A DNA stretch of 64,000 bases from Chlorops oryzae. Its lineage: Eukaryota; Arthropoda; Insecta; Diptera; Chloropidae. The stretch is from assembly GCA_020466095.1 (NCBI GenBank), contig CM035807.1, positions 103,937,502-104,001,501 of the forward strand, written 5' to 3'. The notes beneath the pieces are model-generated. The model had not been told where the DNA came from, did no database searches, and saw only the letters and a list, made by a program, of their open reading frames with translations. The position numbers and the translations under genes were made by a program. Shown here piece by piece: positions 1-14,200 of this stretch. Each line of letters starts with the position of its first letter. Within the stretch, counting starts at the first letter, position 1.

Positions 1-73
1 AGAGCAGACTTAAGACGCGAACGTGAAAAGCTTGTCAACAGCTTGTGTATTCGCTATGCTAGTTTTTGGTCTT

Positions 74-749
74 AGCTATGCATGTTATCTGAACTAGGTT
101 CATACGTCACGAATTAGTGACAGAGGTCTTTGAGTGGGCGTAGCACAAAAAGTAGGCGTGGCAGAGCTACGAAGTTGAACTTTTCCAACTCTGGGGCACA
201 AAAGTAAGCTAAATTCCGAATGGGGTCCCATGGGTTCAAAATTGTGGATTTTAGAAAAACCCGTTTTCTGTTTGAGGGGGTTGGGGTGGTTCGATTTCGA
301 AAATTTTTTGGGAATCTCTTAGATCTAGAGATAGAAGCGTCCATGCCAAATTTCAAGACCCTAGGGTAACTCCTTCTATGATTTACCAAGAAATGTATGG
401 AGGTTAAGCGCTTGAACTCCATACATTTCTTGGTAAATCATAGAAGGAGTTACCCTAGGGTTTTGAAATTTGGCATGGACGTTTCAATCTCTAGATCTAA
501 GAGATTCCCAAAAAATTTTTGAAATCGGACCACCCCAACCCCCTCAAACAGAAAACGGGTTTTTCTAAAATCCACAATTTTGAACCCATGGGACCCACCT
601 TCGGAATTTAGCTTAATTTTGTGCCCCAAAGTTGGAAAAGTTCAATTTCGTAACGCTGCCACGCCTACTTTTTGTGCTACGCCCACTCAAAGCCCTCTAT
701 CAGAAATTCGTGACGTAATAACAGAGTTCAGACACCAACTGGCATAGCT
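74..749. repeat. 676-bp near-perfect palindrome (fold-back element)
   Basis: The left arm (about 74-409) is repeated in reverse complement in the right arm (about 410-749) with only scattered mismatches. The centre is the small self-complementary AAGCGCTT, so there is almost no loop. Shared landmarks include AGCTATGC at the outer ends, ACGTCACGAATT, GAGTGGGCGTAGCACAAAAA and CCCGTTTTCTGTTTGAGGGG. No protein is encoded; open frames across it are chance. It is a fold-back transposon or palindromic MITE, just beyond the kis 3' flank. Confidence 0.88.
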
Positions 750-882
750 TGACTTCCATACATTTTTTGGTAAATGATAGGAGTTTTCCTAGGGCAATGA
801 AAGACATGGACGTTTAATTTCGAAATTAAACCACGCCAAACACAAAAAGGGGTGGAGCCAAATTCCACAAATTTGAACCCAC
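750..882 (+). repeat. decayed partial copy of the palindrome arm
   Basis: Starting at CTTCCATACATTTTTTGGTA this stretch repeats, with substitutions and deletions, the right-arm sequence from about 417 to 595 (CCATACATTT, GGAGTT..CCTAGGG, CATGGACGTTT, CCACAAATTTTGAACCCA). It shows that the element has more than one generation of copies here. Confidence 0.6.
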
Positions 883-886
883 AGTG

Positions 887-1075
887 TTAAAAGCTTCGTT
901 GCCCAATTGAAAATTGGAGTCGTTGAGCATTCGAAGCGTTAACTCTCTCACGAGTGATTGTCCAGTCAGCAGAAAGTGTCGACCCAAGATATTTCAATTT
1001 TTCGGTCCTTGGTAAGTCAGTGTTAATTATTTTGATGGTTCCTGCCTCGCAAGGGTCTGTTGTAGAGCCCTTCAA
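887..1075 (-). mobile_element. fragment of an RTE-type non-LTR retrotransposon reverse transcriptase
   Basis: The minus strand reads about 60 codons containing TEKLKYLGSTLSADW and a following ERVNASNAQR. KFKYLGS..S.DG....E...RI..A is the well known C-terminal block of RTE-clade reverse transcriptases. Both sides are lost, so this is a dead scrap. Confidence 0.6.
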
Positions 1076-1079
1076 GAAA

Positions 1080-2331
1080 AAGAAAAAAACTGGAATGACA
1101 TTTATAGCATTTTTTAAATAATTTTATTTTTGCAAAGGAATCTTTAGTTTAATGAAATACATTTTAAATACAAATACACTATGCAGTAAAAATTAATTTT
1201 AGGAAAATATGTATTTACTTATTTTTTGGAGAAATTTTCATATTTTACGTTTCTTACTTGTTCCTTTGTGCAAAAGTCATATGAAATAAAATAAATTTAA
1301 ATAAACAAATACAGAAAATAAAAATTCCAAGAACAAAAAATTAAACCTGAATTACTTTAATAGCTTAGAATTATCAATAAATGTTTTTCCTTTCGTGTTT
1401 TTTTTTTTTTTTTTTTTTTTTTGTATAGTATAGTATAATTATAAGCGCATTTTATAATAAATGGTATCATTTTTAAATTTTTTGTTTTTTATGCTTTTTA
1501 ATATTTTACTAAATCTTTAGACTTAAGATAAACTAAGCAAGAATCGTGCACGAATTAAACAAAGAGCAGCAGCAGTGTCAAAATGTGAGATGGCAATTTG
1601 AAAATATTAAAGTGTAATCACCATGCTGGATGGAGTTCTTTAATATCAGAGAACAACAACAACAACAGCAGCACCACCACCAACAACGTGATTATCACAT
1701 ACATATCTACACATACAAATTTTTGGACAATACTAAAATCTTTTTTATGCACACAATAAGAAAAAATAATTTAAAAAAATAAAATATAAAAAAATAAAAT
1801 AAAATAAAAAATGCGACAATTTATCTTTCACAGTATGAAATGGACTAACAACAATTAATACTTCTTTTGCAGCAGTATGAAGTAATTAAAATGATTGCAA
1901 GTCCGACAAAAAATACAGACACATTCACATGGAAATCAATTATAAAAAAAATTTAAAAAATTTTAACATATTTTTATGTGCTTTTCTCTATATTAGCTCT
2001 TCGCTGTTTCCTCATTCATTCGCTCAAGAATCCAGCTTAGTCAAGTATTTTACAGAGTCGTTCCCTTAACGATAGCCCTAACAAATGTGATAGCTTAGGT
2101 TTCTATGTCATAAAATTTAATGGATATATATTCGCGAATCTAAATTTCTACTGGTTTAGACGCACACTCGTCTCACTATCTTGTCATGCGTCACACATAA
2201 TTATCTCAGCTTTCTCACAGTGTGTGTGTGTGTGTATGTATGTGTGTAGGTGTGCGTTCAATCTACTCGCACTTTATGGAGTTTTTAGTTCTAAAGGACG
2301 ACGTTTGCCGCGTATTTCGTCGGCGCAGTAC
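1080..2331 (-). other. kis 3' flank / 3' UTR, AT-rich, no gene seen
   Basis: The DNA downstream of the kis stop is AT-rich with a T run at 1400-1422, an AACAAC tract near 1650 and a TG microsatellite at 2220-2250. Several TTTATT strings (AATAAA on the minus strand), for example near 1112-1120, could serve as polyadenylation signals, but none can be singled out by eye. Confidence 0.5.
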
Positions 2332-5225
2332 TCATTCCGGTTTGTCATCACCTTCGCTCGTTGAAAGGTTCAGTGAAGCCTCATTGCTGTTGCCACCGCT
2401 CGTCGATTGGCGTGTATGCCTTGTTGAACGCAGTTCACGTCGCTTCTCGGGCGGCTGCTCTGTTAGCAGTGAGTGATCTGCACCCGACCGCGGTCGTTTT
2501 AGACGACTCGAATGGCGTCGGTTTTCATTGTCAGAAGCAGCTGCTGCTGAAGATGCACCGGAGACATTTGAGGCAACTGCACCACTTCCTCCGCCACAAA
2601 TCGTGTTCCCAGCCCCATCGATTTCATCTTCTTGATTGCTGCCGCTGCTGTTCAATGTTGAATTGACGCCGCTTGATGTTGCTGCGGGCTGTCCATTGCT
2701 CGTGCTATTCGGTGTCGACGACTTTTTCAGTATTGGCTGTATAATTAATTCATCAGCTTCTTCATATGGCGGTGGAAATTTCGCTGCATCGGCTGCATTC
2801 GTTATTGTAAGCGAAATACGCGATTCGCTGCGTTCAGAGCGATCACTGCTTGAACTCGCTCCCGAGCTTATCGGTGGGGCTATGGTTATCGTCGTCTGCG
2901 ATGGCAGATTGGCAGCAATTCCAGCTGAATTCAGTGGCGTAAGCGTTACTTTATCTACTTCGCATGACGACGACGACGACGACGAGGGAGGATGCATGCT
3001 AGCAAGGGACGTTGCAACCGACGAGTTCCGTAGACTCTTCTCGATGCTTGTCATGCCGCCGCCGAGATTAAGTGGCAAACCGGCAGCCGCAAGCGCCGCA
3101 GCCGTCATTTCATCAGCCTTAAGGCTTGCCAGCTGTGCAGCATGTGCATCCATGCGAGAACGTTTCGATTTATGTTGATCCTCGAGCGCAGACATCGATG
3201 AACTTGAACCGCCGGCCATAGACGTTGGTATGAGTGAGATACCCGAACCTAGTCCTAAAGTTTTGGTATAATAGTCCATTTGCTGTTTGAATGCATCCTT
3301 AGCCAATGCATCTTGTTCGCGCTGCCGCTTTGAACTAGACGATGACGATGAGCTGTTTACCGTTGGTGCTCCTGTTAGTCCAGCCAGGCTGGCTAGAGAG
3401 CCCGGCCCGATCAATGGCAAAGACGCCATTTCAGCTAAGAAAGCTTGACTAAAGTCACCAGGCATACCTGGTATTTGTGGCAGCTGTGCAGCAGCCGCAG
3501 CAGCTTTAGCTGCATTCTTGCTAGACGAGGACATTGATGATGACGCCGATTGTGTGTTCGATGAGCCACCCGTGAGCGAGGCTGGCAATTTTCCCTGTGA
3601 GAATGCTTGCAACGTAGCCAGATCACTTGGAAGTACACCACGTGCTAGGCTTTCCATCCACTTTTGTTGTTCTTTTGCGGCTTGCTTCTCTTGCGCAGCC
3701 TGCGCTGCAGCAGCAGCCGCAGCAGACGAGCTTGATGACGACGACCGTTTATCCGCAGAATTGGATGCGCTGGAAACTGGTGGCATGCCTAACGAGCTCA
3801 TTAGGCGTGTTGCTTGAGCAAGATCCATTCCAGCCATACGGCTAAGGGACTCCAATAAATGTGGATCAGCACCTGGCATTAGTAAATTCGACAGCTGAGC
3901 CATTTCAGCTTGTGCCTGTGCTCGACTTGCAGCTGCAGCCGACTGTCTACCACCGCCGCGCGAGCTGGTCTGAGAGCTACCTTGATTGGACGAGCCAGAT
4001 CCACCTGCACCCACCATACCACCGTGTCCGCCTGACATACTGGCCATTGCGTTCATAAGATTTGCTGCTGAGGCTGCTGCGGCAGCTGCAGCATTCGCTA
4101 TGGACGACGATGACGAAGAGTTCGAGGAGCGCGAATTGCTTGACTTGGATTGAGATTGATGTGACTTCGATTGCGTTGTCGACGAATTGCTAGCGGATGA
4201 AACTGCCACGCCACCATTGAGCAAATTATATTGTTGTGCCAATTGATCGTATGCAGAGCCAAGTCCCGTTGAGCCCAACGAGTATGGATTAAGTCCACTC
4301 AAACCCATCGGTGGATATAGCAACGATGGATTCGGAAATAGAAATGGTAGACCTGCAGCTAATTGAGCTGCAGATGCTGCGTTCTTGTTGGAGGAGCTAC
4401 TTGAGCTATTATTTCCCGTATTCACAGTTGCATTTGCCATTGCAACAGCTGCAGCATTCGCTGCGGCCAATTGTGCAGCAGCGGCATCATTATTATTTTT
4501 GCTCTTTTTACTTGAAGCATTCGATTGGGACGAACCTTTTCCCGTTGTGTTGGATCCACTATTTACACTGCTCGTGGAACCACCAAGACCAGTTAACGCT
4601 GGCCCAGCTGCCGCCATTAATGCTGCTAGCGATTGTGTATCCATGCCGGCTAAATTGCCAAGACCCATACCAGCAAGGCTGGCAAAGAGGTTCATATTGT
4701 TTAAATTACCCAAGCCAGGTATATTTCCCATGCCAGGCATGCTGGCGAATGGCATGGATAGGAGTGAATTCTTCGGATCGAAATGCAGCGAGTGGATTTT
4801 TCGGATCGAAGCCGGCAAGTGGATTCTTTGGATCGAAGCCAGCAAGTGGATTTTTCGGATCGAATGCACCTAAGCCTGGCAACGATGCCAGAAGATTTGG
4901 ATTCAAACCAGCCAATGAACCAAATTGCATAGCTGCATTCGCTTGATCGATTGCTGTTTGACGTGCAGACTTCTTCGACGAACTGGAAGACGATGCAGCT
5001 GAGGATGAAGACTGCGAAGATGATTGCGCTTGCATCTGTGAATGACTGCCGCCCGATGATGAAGCATTGCTAGAAGTCGATGATGGACGACCGCCGTGAG
5101 ATTTATTCGAAGCACCACCGTAACTTACATCCATGTTCGATGGTTTCGGTGATGGCGCTGGCATTGGATTCTGCATTTGTTCTAACCATTTTGGATCGAC
5201 TTCATATTGTGGGTTTTCAGTGAGC
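2332..5225 (-). CDS. kis: kis exon 18, second half of BRK and the low-complexity C-terminus with stop
   Basis: Opens [17 protein letters not shown], completing the BRK domain whose first half closes exon 17. It continues in Ser/Ala/Asn-rich sequence with four tandem [13 protein letters not shown] units near 4765-4880, Gly/Met/Leu motifs ([17 protein letters not shown]), then mixed Ser/Ala runs, ending [14 protein letters not shown] and TGA at 2334-2332. One surplus base in an AAA triplet on the plus strand (4781-4783) breaks the frame inside the FDPKNP repeats. With it discounted, 2893 nt fit entry phase and stop. Confidence 0.92.
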
Positions 5226-8200
5226 CTATTTAAAAAAAAATAAAAAGTGATGAATATATGAAAGAGAAATATTTTTGTTTTTCTATATACAATATTTTCT
5301 ATAATGCTTACCATTGCATCAAACGTTTCAATTGTGGAGCTTTATTTCCAGTCAAGCGTTTGCCAGTTTGTTTATTTATTACTGGCACCGGCTCTTCTCC
5401 TGTCAAACCCTGTGGCCCAACGGCTTGAGGACCTTGTTGATGTAGCTGCGGAGATTGCGATGGATGATTCTTTCCCATTTGAGCTGACTGTTGTTGTTGT
5501 TGTGTTGTTGCTGTTGTTGCTGCTGCTGTTGTAGCTGCTGTTGCTGATGTTGTTGCTGCTGCTGCTGTTGTTGCTGCTGCTGATGCTGTTGCTGCTGCTG
5601 GTGTTGCTGCTGCTGCTGTTGTTGTTGTTGTTGATGTTGCTGCTGCTGCTGCTGTTGTTGTTGCTGTTGAGCAGAGGCATTTTGTCTGTTAGAGCGACGA
5701 CCTGTTGTGTTTCCACTTGAACCGGACGCATAATCCACACTCAACTGATCACTCAAAGGTGTGCTCATATCAGATAGCCATTTGTTTACTTTCACATCGT
5801 GCGGACTGTACTTAGCGCTATTTATTAAACAGATAATGGTTAATTAAAATTATTTGAAACTCGAACGCAAAGTACGTACGTCATTTTCATGGCTTGCTCC
5901 ATTTCGGCCAGCATATTCTCGTAGATTTTACGCTGTGCTGGCGGCAAGCACTGTATCATCTTCTGCTGCTGTTTCAAGAACGTTTGTGGATCTGTTGCCA
6001 TGGTTTGCGCCAGCAGTGCATTCAAGCTGTCCTTCGAGGACAGACCACCACCACCCATGCTACCCATGTTTTGTAGTCCTGATAAATTACTGCCACCTGA
6101 AGCTCCAACACTCGCTGACGATGGTAAATTCGAATTTCCGGACGATCCCTTCGACGATTCTAGATAGCAAAGAATTTTAGGAACAAAAATTTCGAAATAT
6201 TAGTAATCGAGCCTTTGCGGTCTGTGATGAAATGATTAATTTTATATATTAAATGCTCAGAGACTCAAACTCACTTCCAGGCACTGTCGTGACAGTGATC
6301 GTAAATGGTTTTTGATTTGATTGATTTTGATTGGACATCGATGAAGGTACATTAGCTGGTGTTACGGAAACGCTTGGCGGAATTTGCGGTTTCTTTGATG
6401 ATGGCAACGAAGGGTCTGGGAATGTTTTCTGTTCTTTGGCTGCGGAAAGCCCCAACACGATCTCGTCAAGTTTTTTGCGTTTTTTCTCTTTCCCTATGAC
6501 GGGTTCCTCAATCGTCTGGGGGGGGCCAAAAGAAGAATGAAATTAATGTCAACATAAGAGACTTTTTAATAGAGGGATTGATGGCTGGCTGAATGGATGG
6601 TTTTGAAGGTGAGGATAAACGATTTTCTTCTCAAAAAAGTATTAACATTTAATAATGCTCTAATTATAGCCAATAATTTTTTTTTTTTTTTTTTGTACAA
6701 AATCAATGGGAGCCAAAATATCTGGAAGCTTCTGCCTTGGCATTATATCAAATAAATGACAACATCAGGTAAATATTTTTTTTTTCTGAAACTTACGCAA
6801 TTATTCTTTTTCATCAATTTGTTGAGTGTGTCATCCAGTTTGCTCTTTCCGCCACCCAGTGATGAAAAGGCAGTGTTTAAAGCCGTATGCACATTCGATG
6901 ATTTCTTCGATGACATTGAAAAGTCCTGCACTTCGCTCAAATCAATTGCGCCAACGTTGGATGCTGATTTCAGCATATCAGACATATTCATTTTTGGTAA
7001 GCTGGATAGCGAAAAAAATATATTTGATACAGTCGTTCCTCTCTATTATCGGTAAAAAAAAAAAAAAAAAAATTCATCAAAAGCTTACCTTGAAGAAAGG
7101 TCCATAGGTCCCATTGATGGCGGTGGAGTTTTCATCGGCGGTAAGGATGGTTTATTAAATTGTGCTGAATTTTGACGTGACAATCCATGTTGATGTGCTG
7201 GCGGTGGTTGTAGATTACCTAACGCCGAGGCACTAGAAGCCGCTGATGCTGGAGACATGGCTGAGTTGGCGCTACGTCTACCAACTGGGCCTGAGGATAA
7301 TGCCTCCATGTTCGCGATTTCTGTTTCCCAATCTTTTGGACCCACTATTTTTTAACAAAAAAAAAAAAAAAAATTGCATTTTAAATGAGAATAAATTAAC
7401 TTTAAAACTGTAATTTTCAACTCACTTCCTTGCGAGCTGTTTAACAACGCATGCAATTTAGCGCGCTCCGTCTCAACATCGATAGCGATATGTCGTTTAC
7501 GTTTCTTTCCAGTAGCAGTGGGTAGTGGTGCCGCGCTGACAGTGTTAACATTGACAGCTGGAGCAGCAGCAGCAGCAGCAGCAGAGCTTGATATGCCGCT
7601 CGTTGCATTCGCCGGTGTCATTGACATTGCGGACAACAATGGAGGTGCACCTGTAGCCGCAGCAACCGCTGCAGCAACAGCAGCATTTATGCTATTCGCA
7701 TCCAATGGCACAACGCCAGCCGATTTTGGAACAATTGGCGGCGCAGCTACGGGATTCGTTGCTGTAACACCTGCAACTTGTTGCATTTGAGATGCAGGCA
7801 AATGTTTCGTTACACCCTGATCGGTCGTAATTGTTATGACATCGGGTGTCGTCGATCGACGTTCAATGGCATTAAGATGGGGTATTGCTTCATGCAGACC
7901 AATATTTAGGTCGATTCCCTTGCAACCCGCAAAAGCACTATAGTTACAATCCACTGGCCATTTATTGGTCTCAACACAAGTAACAATATGTGCAATGCGA
8001 CGCTCTAAAGCGAAATCCTTGAACCATCTTATCATGCACATTTCTAGTTTTGGTTTCTCTAGTTTTTGCTTCACCGTCGCTGGTTGAATAACTTCCAAAT
8101 CTGGGAAACGGGCCTTCAATTCAGCAGCTTGTTTCTTACATTCCTCTTCGACAGCTTTTTCCTTTTCTTTCATGACCTCATCATCATCCGGATCTGACAC

Positions 8201-11200
8201 GGTTTTTATAATCGATTCCGAAGACGTTGTTGACGCGACTGCTGGTGCTAAATCTAAAACTGTTTCCACTGACTTCTCTTGTTCAGCAGCAACAACTGTT
8301 TCATCATTCTCTTGAATGGATGATTTGTCTACTGCTTCAGTAGTACTTTTATCAGCTATAGCGTCAGCTGCTTCTGTCGTCGGCTGCTCTTTTAATTCAT
8401 CTTCTGCACTTTCTTTTAAAGGCTCGTTGTTAGTGCTTTCGGCGGCTTTTGCAGCTTCATCAACAACAGTCTTAACGACTTCTGGAATTGCTTCAGTCTT
8501 ATCGTTTACTTCAGTTGCATCTATTTTATCTTCATCATCTTTGATTGTAGTCTCAACATTACTCTCAGTTTTGAGTTCATCATCACTGATTTCTTTGATC
8601 TCATCATTCTTTATTTCATCATTCGTTATGACTTCTTTCGTTACGTTTTCTTCATTTGTTTCTTTGTCGTCATTTGTTGGTGGTACTGTCTCCTTTTCGG
8701 CTTCATCAATATTTGTTTCTAGCTTAGCGTCATCAATATTAGCATCATTATCTATTTCCATTTTTTCGGTTTCTTTATTTATTTGACCTTCTTCTTCTCC
8801 TTCACTTTCAAGTTTTTGATTTACTTCGTCGATCACGTCATCAGGGCACGTCTTTGAAATTTCCATGGCGTTATTCTTATCAGCCTCAGTATCCATTACC
8901 GATTCATTTTCACCATTTTTAACCAATTCTTCAGCTTGAATTTCAGCTTTCATTTCATTGTCCTTTTCGACGTCTTCCTTATTAAGATTACTACTTTCTG
9001 TGGATGGCGGCGGTATGCTTTTTGCTGCCTCACCCATTCCAAGATCTGCTTTTGGTTCTTCCTTCACTGCAACCGCATAATTTTCCTTTTTAATAAGACT
9101 TTCGGTCGTCAACAACTCATCATCAAGATCGATTATTTCGTTCTTAACCGTTTCCGTTTGATTTGCTGCCAATGCAGCAGCAGCAGCAGCAGCAGCCGCA
9201 GCCGCAGCCGCCGCAGCTGCAGCTTCCTTTTCAGCATTGAAGGCCTCAAGTTTGATCGTTCGTTGTATTTGAGCTTCCAATTCGCGTATGAAACGTTTTT
9301 CCGATTCTGCAAAACTAAAACTTTGATCGTTGAAAATGAAAGTTTCCGATCGGTATAAGCCATGCTTGAGTACGGCCGTAATAAGCTCCTTATCATGACG
9401 TCCGGGCTCCCACCAATCGGGTGTATCAACATTTTTCATGCACAGTCTTAGGCGTTTCTCCAATTGTGGATGACGTGCAATTTCCCGTAATTTCGATAGC
9501 AATTCCAAACGATCTAATATCAATTTTGCATGATCTTCGCTAATGTCCTCGATGATACCCTCGAGTCCACGTTCACTCTCGTTCAGCTTTACACCAGCCT
9601 GTCGTTTACACATCGCAATAAAGACTTTATAGTAATCACTGAGCGTTTCATCGCTCTTTCGTTCAAGATGAGCCATTTGCTTGAATTTCGTCCAGTCAGG
9701 TGTTACGATATTGCTATTACCAGCGTTGTTATTGCTTCCCCCGATCATTGTGCTTTGTGGTGGTTGCATATCTACGCCATACCCGGTTAGAACACGCAAG
9801 AATTCATACTCTTCACGGCGATTCCATTTCTTCGGAATGCTTTGAAGACGTTGACTTTCACGTTCTTTGGCCGCCATTTCCATTTTCCCTTGACGTTCCA
9901 TTTTCTGTAGAGAGGCAAAAAAAAACAAAATAATAATGGTTTTTATTAATTAATTTGAATTGTTATTTCAATTGCCTTTAGACACTGTGATGAAAATGAT
10001 TATGATTGATTGTATGATTCTTTGAGAATTTTTATTTTTATTTTTTTTTTTTAGCTAGGAACATTGTAAGCGTAGGAAACATTTCCCAAAATAAGCGTAT
10101 TTTATGATCCCTAGAGGGGAAATTGGAGTATTATTGATATGTTCACATTGCCTATACATTGTATATTAGAATACCATGGTATAAAGTGTATAGCACACGA
10201 AATTTGTGTCACAATGTATATTTTTAATGGAATGTTGAAAGGGAATAGTTTCCAAAATATTGATTTTTTAAAATTATTATAGGATTTTATCATAACTATG
10301 CCGGTCGTTTAATGCCTGGTTAATAATAACCCTTGGTTATTTCCAGTGTTAACCATAGATTGTGTCTTGAGAACTTTGGTTAGGTTAACAAGGTATGATA
10401 AGGAAATTATTAAGTAGTCGAATCAGGGGTTTTAAGTAAATTTTGTCTTTTGAGTTTTAAGTTTTGACATTGGGTTAGGGTTAGTACATATAATAATTCT
10501 CTAAAATTAACAATTTTCACGGAATAATTAATTAGAAAAGTAATTTTATGATCCTAAGAAATTTGGTTTATTGATATTTCACATTAGCTATACAATTTGT
10601 TGAATATCGATTAGAATATAGACCAACTGAGTTAATTAATAAGATTTGAATAATTTTAACACGTAAATATTGTTTTAAATACATTTAATGTTATATTTTT
10701 TAACAATGAATGTTAAAGGGAATTAATTTTACCAATAACATTATTCGATTTTTTTAATATTATTATAAGGATTTTAATAAACTTATTGCAGTCTGTTTAT
10801 AATATGCCTTGAGTTTAATTTAATAATCAAATTCATTCTTTGAGTTATTTTTCCAGTGTTTACATCATAGAATTATATTTTGAGAACTTTTGCGTTTGTC
10901 GACATTAATGGTTAATTGACTTCAAGTAACATTAGACTTAAGATGTACGAATCAAGGGGTTTTATAGTAAAATTTTTTATCATTTTGAGTTTATAAAGTT
11001 TTGACATTTCAGGTATAAGGAGTTAGTACATATTAATAAAATCTCTAAAAATTAACAATTTTCACGGAATAACCTAATTCAGAGAGATGGAGAATTTTAT
11101 TACAAATAAAAATTTGTTAGTTCTATGCGATCAAATTGCAAGAGTAAACGTATTTAAAAAAAAAATTTTTGTTTTTGAAAATTTTGCTGAATTTTGAATT

Positions 11201-14200
11201 TCATTGGATTTCCAGATAGACTGGAAGAATATTGGAATTTCTGAATAAACTACAGTTTGTTAAACAAACTCGAAAAAGTGTTAAAAATAAGCAGTTTCTT
11301 AACCTATGATTGGTTAGACCAAATCTGTGGTAACCAAACCAGAGAATTAATTAGACTTTAAATAACCGGAATTTATGCCGATAGTGTGAACTAATTTTTA
11401 GGACTCTGATGTTCGGAAGTGATCGTCTTGAAGACAATGTGTCCTTTTAATGTTCCCACAATATCTCTTTGACAATATGCGACGGGAATGTCCGTCCTCA
11501 ACAATGATTGTGGACTTTTTGCCCAATAGTGGGATCCTAGCATAATGAAAAAGTCAAAAACTTGACCAATCTACATTAAAGGTTTAAGGCAATTGTACAA
11601 GATGCTACGTCAAGACTCATCCAATTTGAAAACTCATTCTAAGAAATTCGGATTGGACAAGGTATATATTTGAAAATTATTGTCAACTTTATTGTTCCCC
11701 ACAATATCTCTTTGACAATATGCGACGATAATGTGAGTCCTCAACAATGATTGTGGACTTTTTGCGCAGATAGTGGGATCCTAGCATAAATATTAAAAAA
11801 AAACTTGACCAATCTACATAACAACTTTGACGCAATTGTACAAGAATGCTACGTAAGACTCACTCCAATTTAAAACTCATTCTAAGAAATTCGGTTGTCA
11901 TAAGGTTTAAATTAAAATATTCATTCTCAACTATGTAGTAGGAAATATATATATATATAAATACATACTATGTATAGGTACATAACAGTCATAACAATTT
12001 CGTTTTTTTTTTTTTTCCTTTACAAAAAAGGACATCCACCGTCTGTTATATGTGCAGGTACGTCATAGCCACCCACACTTTAAAATAATTATAGGCCTTT
12101 TCAATTCGAGAAGCTAGTAATGAGAGCAGAGTCTCTTAATGGTAAAGAGTACGAAATAGAATGGAAAGTACAAAAACAAACGAATTGAATAATAAAGAAA
12201 GGGGTCCACAAGCGAAGCGAAGCAAAAATGAAATGAAATGAAACGAAGAAACGAACGTAGGAAGGAATCCAATGGTCGTTTGTCTACTCGAATCAAATGA
12301 TTTGAAAAAGGAGAGAGCATGAAAAATCTGAAAATCGCCGCATGTAGAAATAAAAACAAAATAATATAAATTAAAAAATAGAAGAAGAAGAAGAAGAAGA
12401 AGTCGGAAAAAAATTATAGCTTTTACAATATGAAAGGGAAAATTCATTTTACACCCCTAATTTAAGCATTTTAGCACGGAACCATTGTACGGAACGTGAC
12501 AGAGTGGGGTGGGATAAATTTGTGTGGCAATGTTTGTTAAAGATTATGAAAGCAATGGCCATGGTGGTGGCGGAACATTCGAGTCGAGTGTAGAACAGCA
12601 AACGAAATATACAAATGAATCCTGTGAGACCAATCGCCTTCTACATATCTTCGGAGCAAAAGGACACAAAACATATCATTTTTATATGTGTTGAGGAGAA
12701 CTGCATACACACGTTTTAAAACGAACGTATGGGTGTATGCGGTTGGAAAGAAATCTGGGAGAAGCGAAACGGCTAAGTTCTCTAGGAACTTTGTTTTTTT
12801 TTTTTTTTTTTTTTTGAACGACGTTACTTGGGTGTCTGTGTGTGCACGTGTGGGTTTTTATGGCAAATATTTAGGAGACATAAAATAAAAGTAAAAGAAA
12901 AAAAGGAAGGAAGAAAAAAATAAAATGAAATAGGAAAAACTGAACGAAAAGCGACATCAATACGACATAAAGCTGCTTCCAGTAAAATGGGACATAACTG
13001 ATTTGGCATGAGAAAGTGTTAAGAGAATGGGAGTGTGTATTAGTGTGAGAGCGAGTTCGATGGGTAAGAGCCTTGCAATAAAAAGAGAAGGACGTTACAT
13101 TAAATCGGAATGCAAATGAGTTCTTCAATATTGAAGCAGGAAATGAAAATAAAAATTCGATTCTTTTTGTTTTTTTTTTTCTCTCTCTCTTTTTCTTTTT
13201 GGCTTTCCTTCGGAGGATATCGAATTTTGAGTTGTCACCTGAAACGCAACTGATGTTTTCAATTAACTTGGGAGACCACGCCAGTTAGCTTTTAAGCAAT
13301 TAAAAAACTTTAAAGAGAATTTAAACGACGATGATGTAATCGAAATGAAAAAATCTAATTAATCTTCGTATTTGGAAAATCAATTACCAATAACATAAAA
13401 TAATATAATTTGGAATCCATTAAGCGTTAGTTATCAATGTTTAGATGAAAAAAAATATAATAATAATCCGTATTGTATCGTCTCTACACAAATCAATATC
13501 AATGGGTCTCAACGGAAAATTTTTTCAAGAACATTATACAGACGGGTGTGTTCAAAGGAAAAACGAACAATAAAAATGTTCATTAGCTTGAATGCCAGAA
13601 GAGTTGCTACTCTTTGATTAGCAGAATTAGTTTAGGATCGTTATTGTCACCAAAATATTTCCATAGGTAATCGGGGTATAAACATGACGACCCCTCTGTT
13701 AGTGAATATAATGATTATGATGATGATATAATAATGATAATGATGATGCTGATGATAATGATGATGATCATCATCATCATGATTATGAAATGGAGTGGGT
13801 GAAGCAGAGAGAGACACTGTCTACAGAGAATCAGGAAATCTTTCCCATTTGTAGTCCCAGAATAGGAAGAGGAAAGGGAAGGGAGAGGAGAAGCGAGGAA
13901 GAAAAAGAAAGGATGAATAGAAAGGAGGAAGAGAAAGGAGGAAGAGAAAGTGGAAAAAAGGAGGGCAAAAGGAGGAAAAAAGGAAAGTAAAAGGAGGAAA
14001 AAAGGAGGAAAAAAAGGAAAAAGAAAGAAGGAAAAAGAAAGGAAGAAAAAGAAAGAAGAAAAAGAAAGAAGGAAAAAGAAAGAAGGAAAAAGAAAGGAGG
14101 AAAAAGAAAGGAGGAAAAAGAAAGAAGGAAAAAGAAAGAGGAAAAAGAAAGAAGGAAAAAGAAAGAAGGAAAAAAAAGGAGAAAGAAAGAAGAAAAGAAG

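Noticed and set aside
114..422. 102-codon minus-strand frame at the left edge
   Set aside because: Lies in one arm of the palindrome; no family features.
4311..4946. 211-codon plus-strand frame over kis exon 18
   Set aside because: Shadow of the low-complexity C-terminus; no family resemblance.
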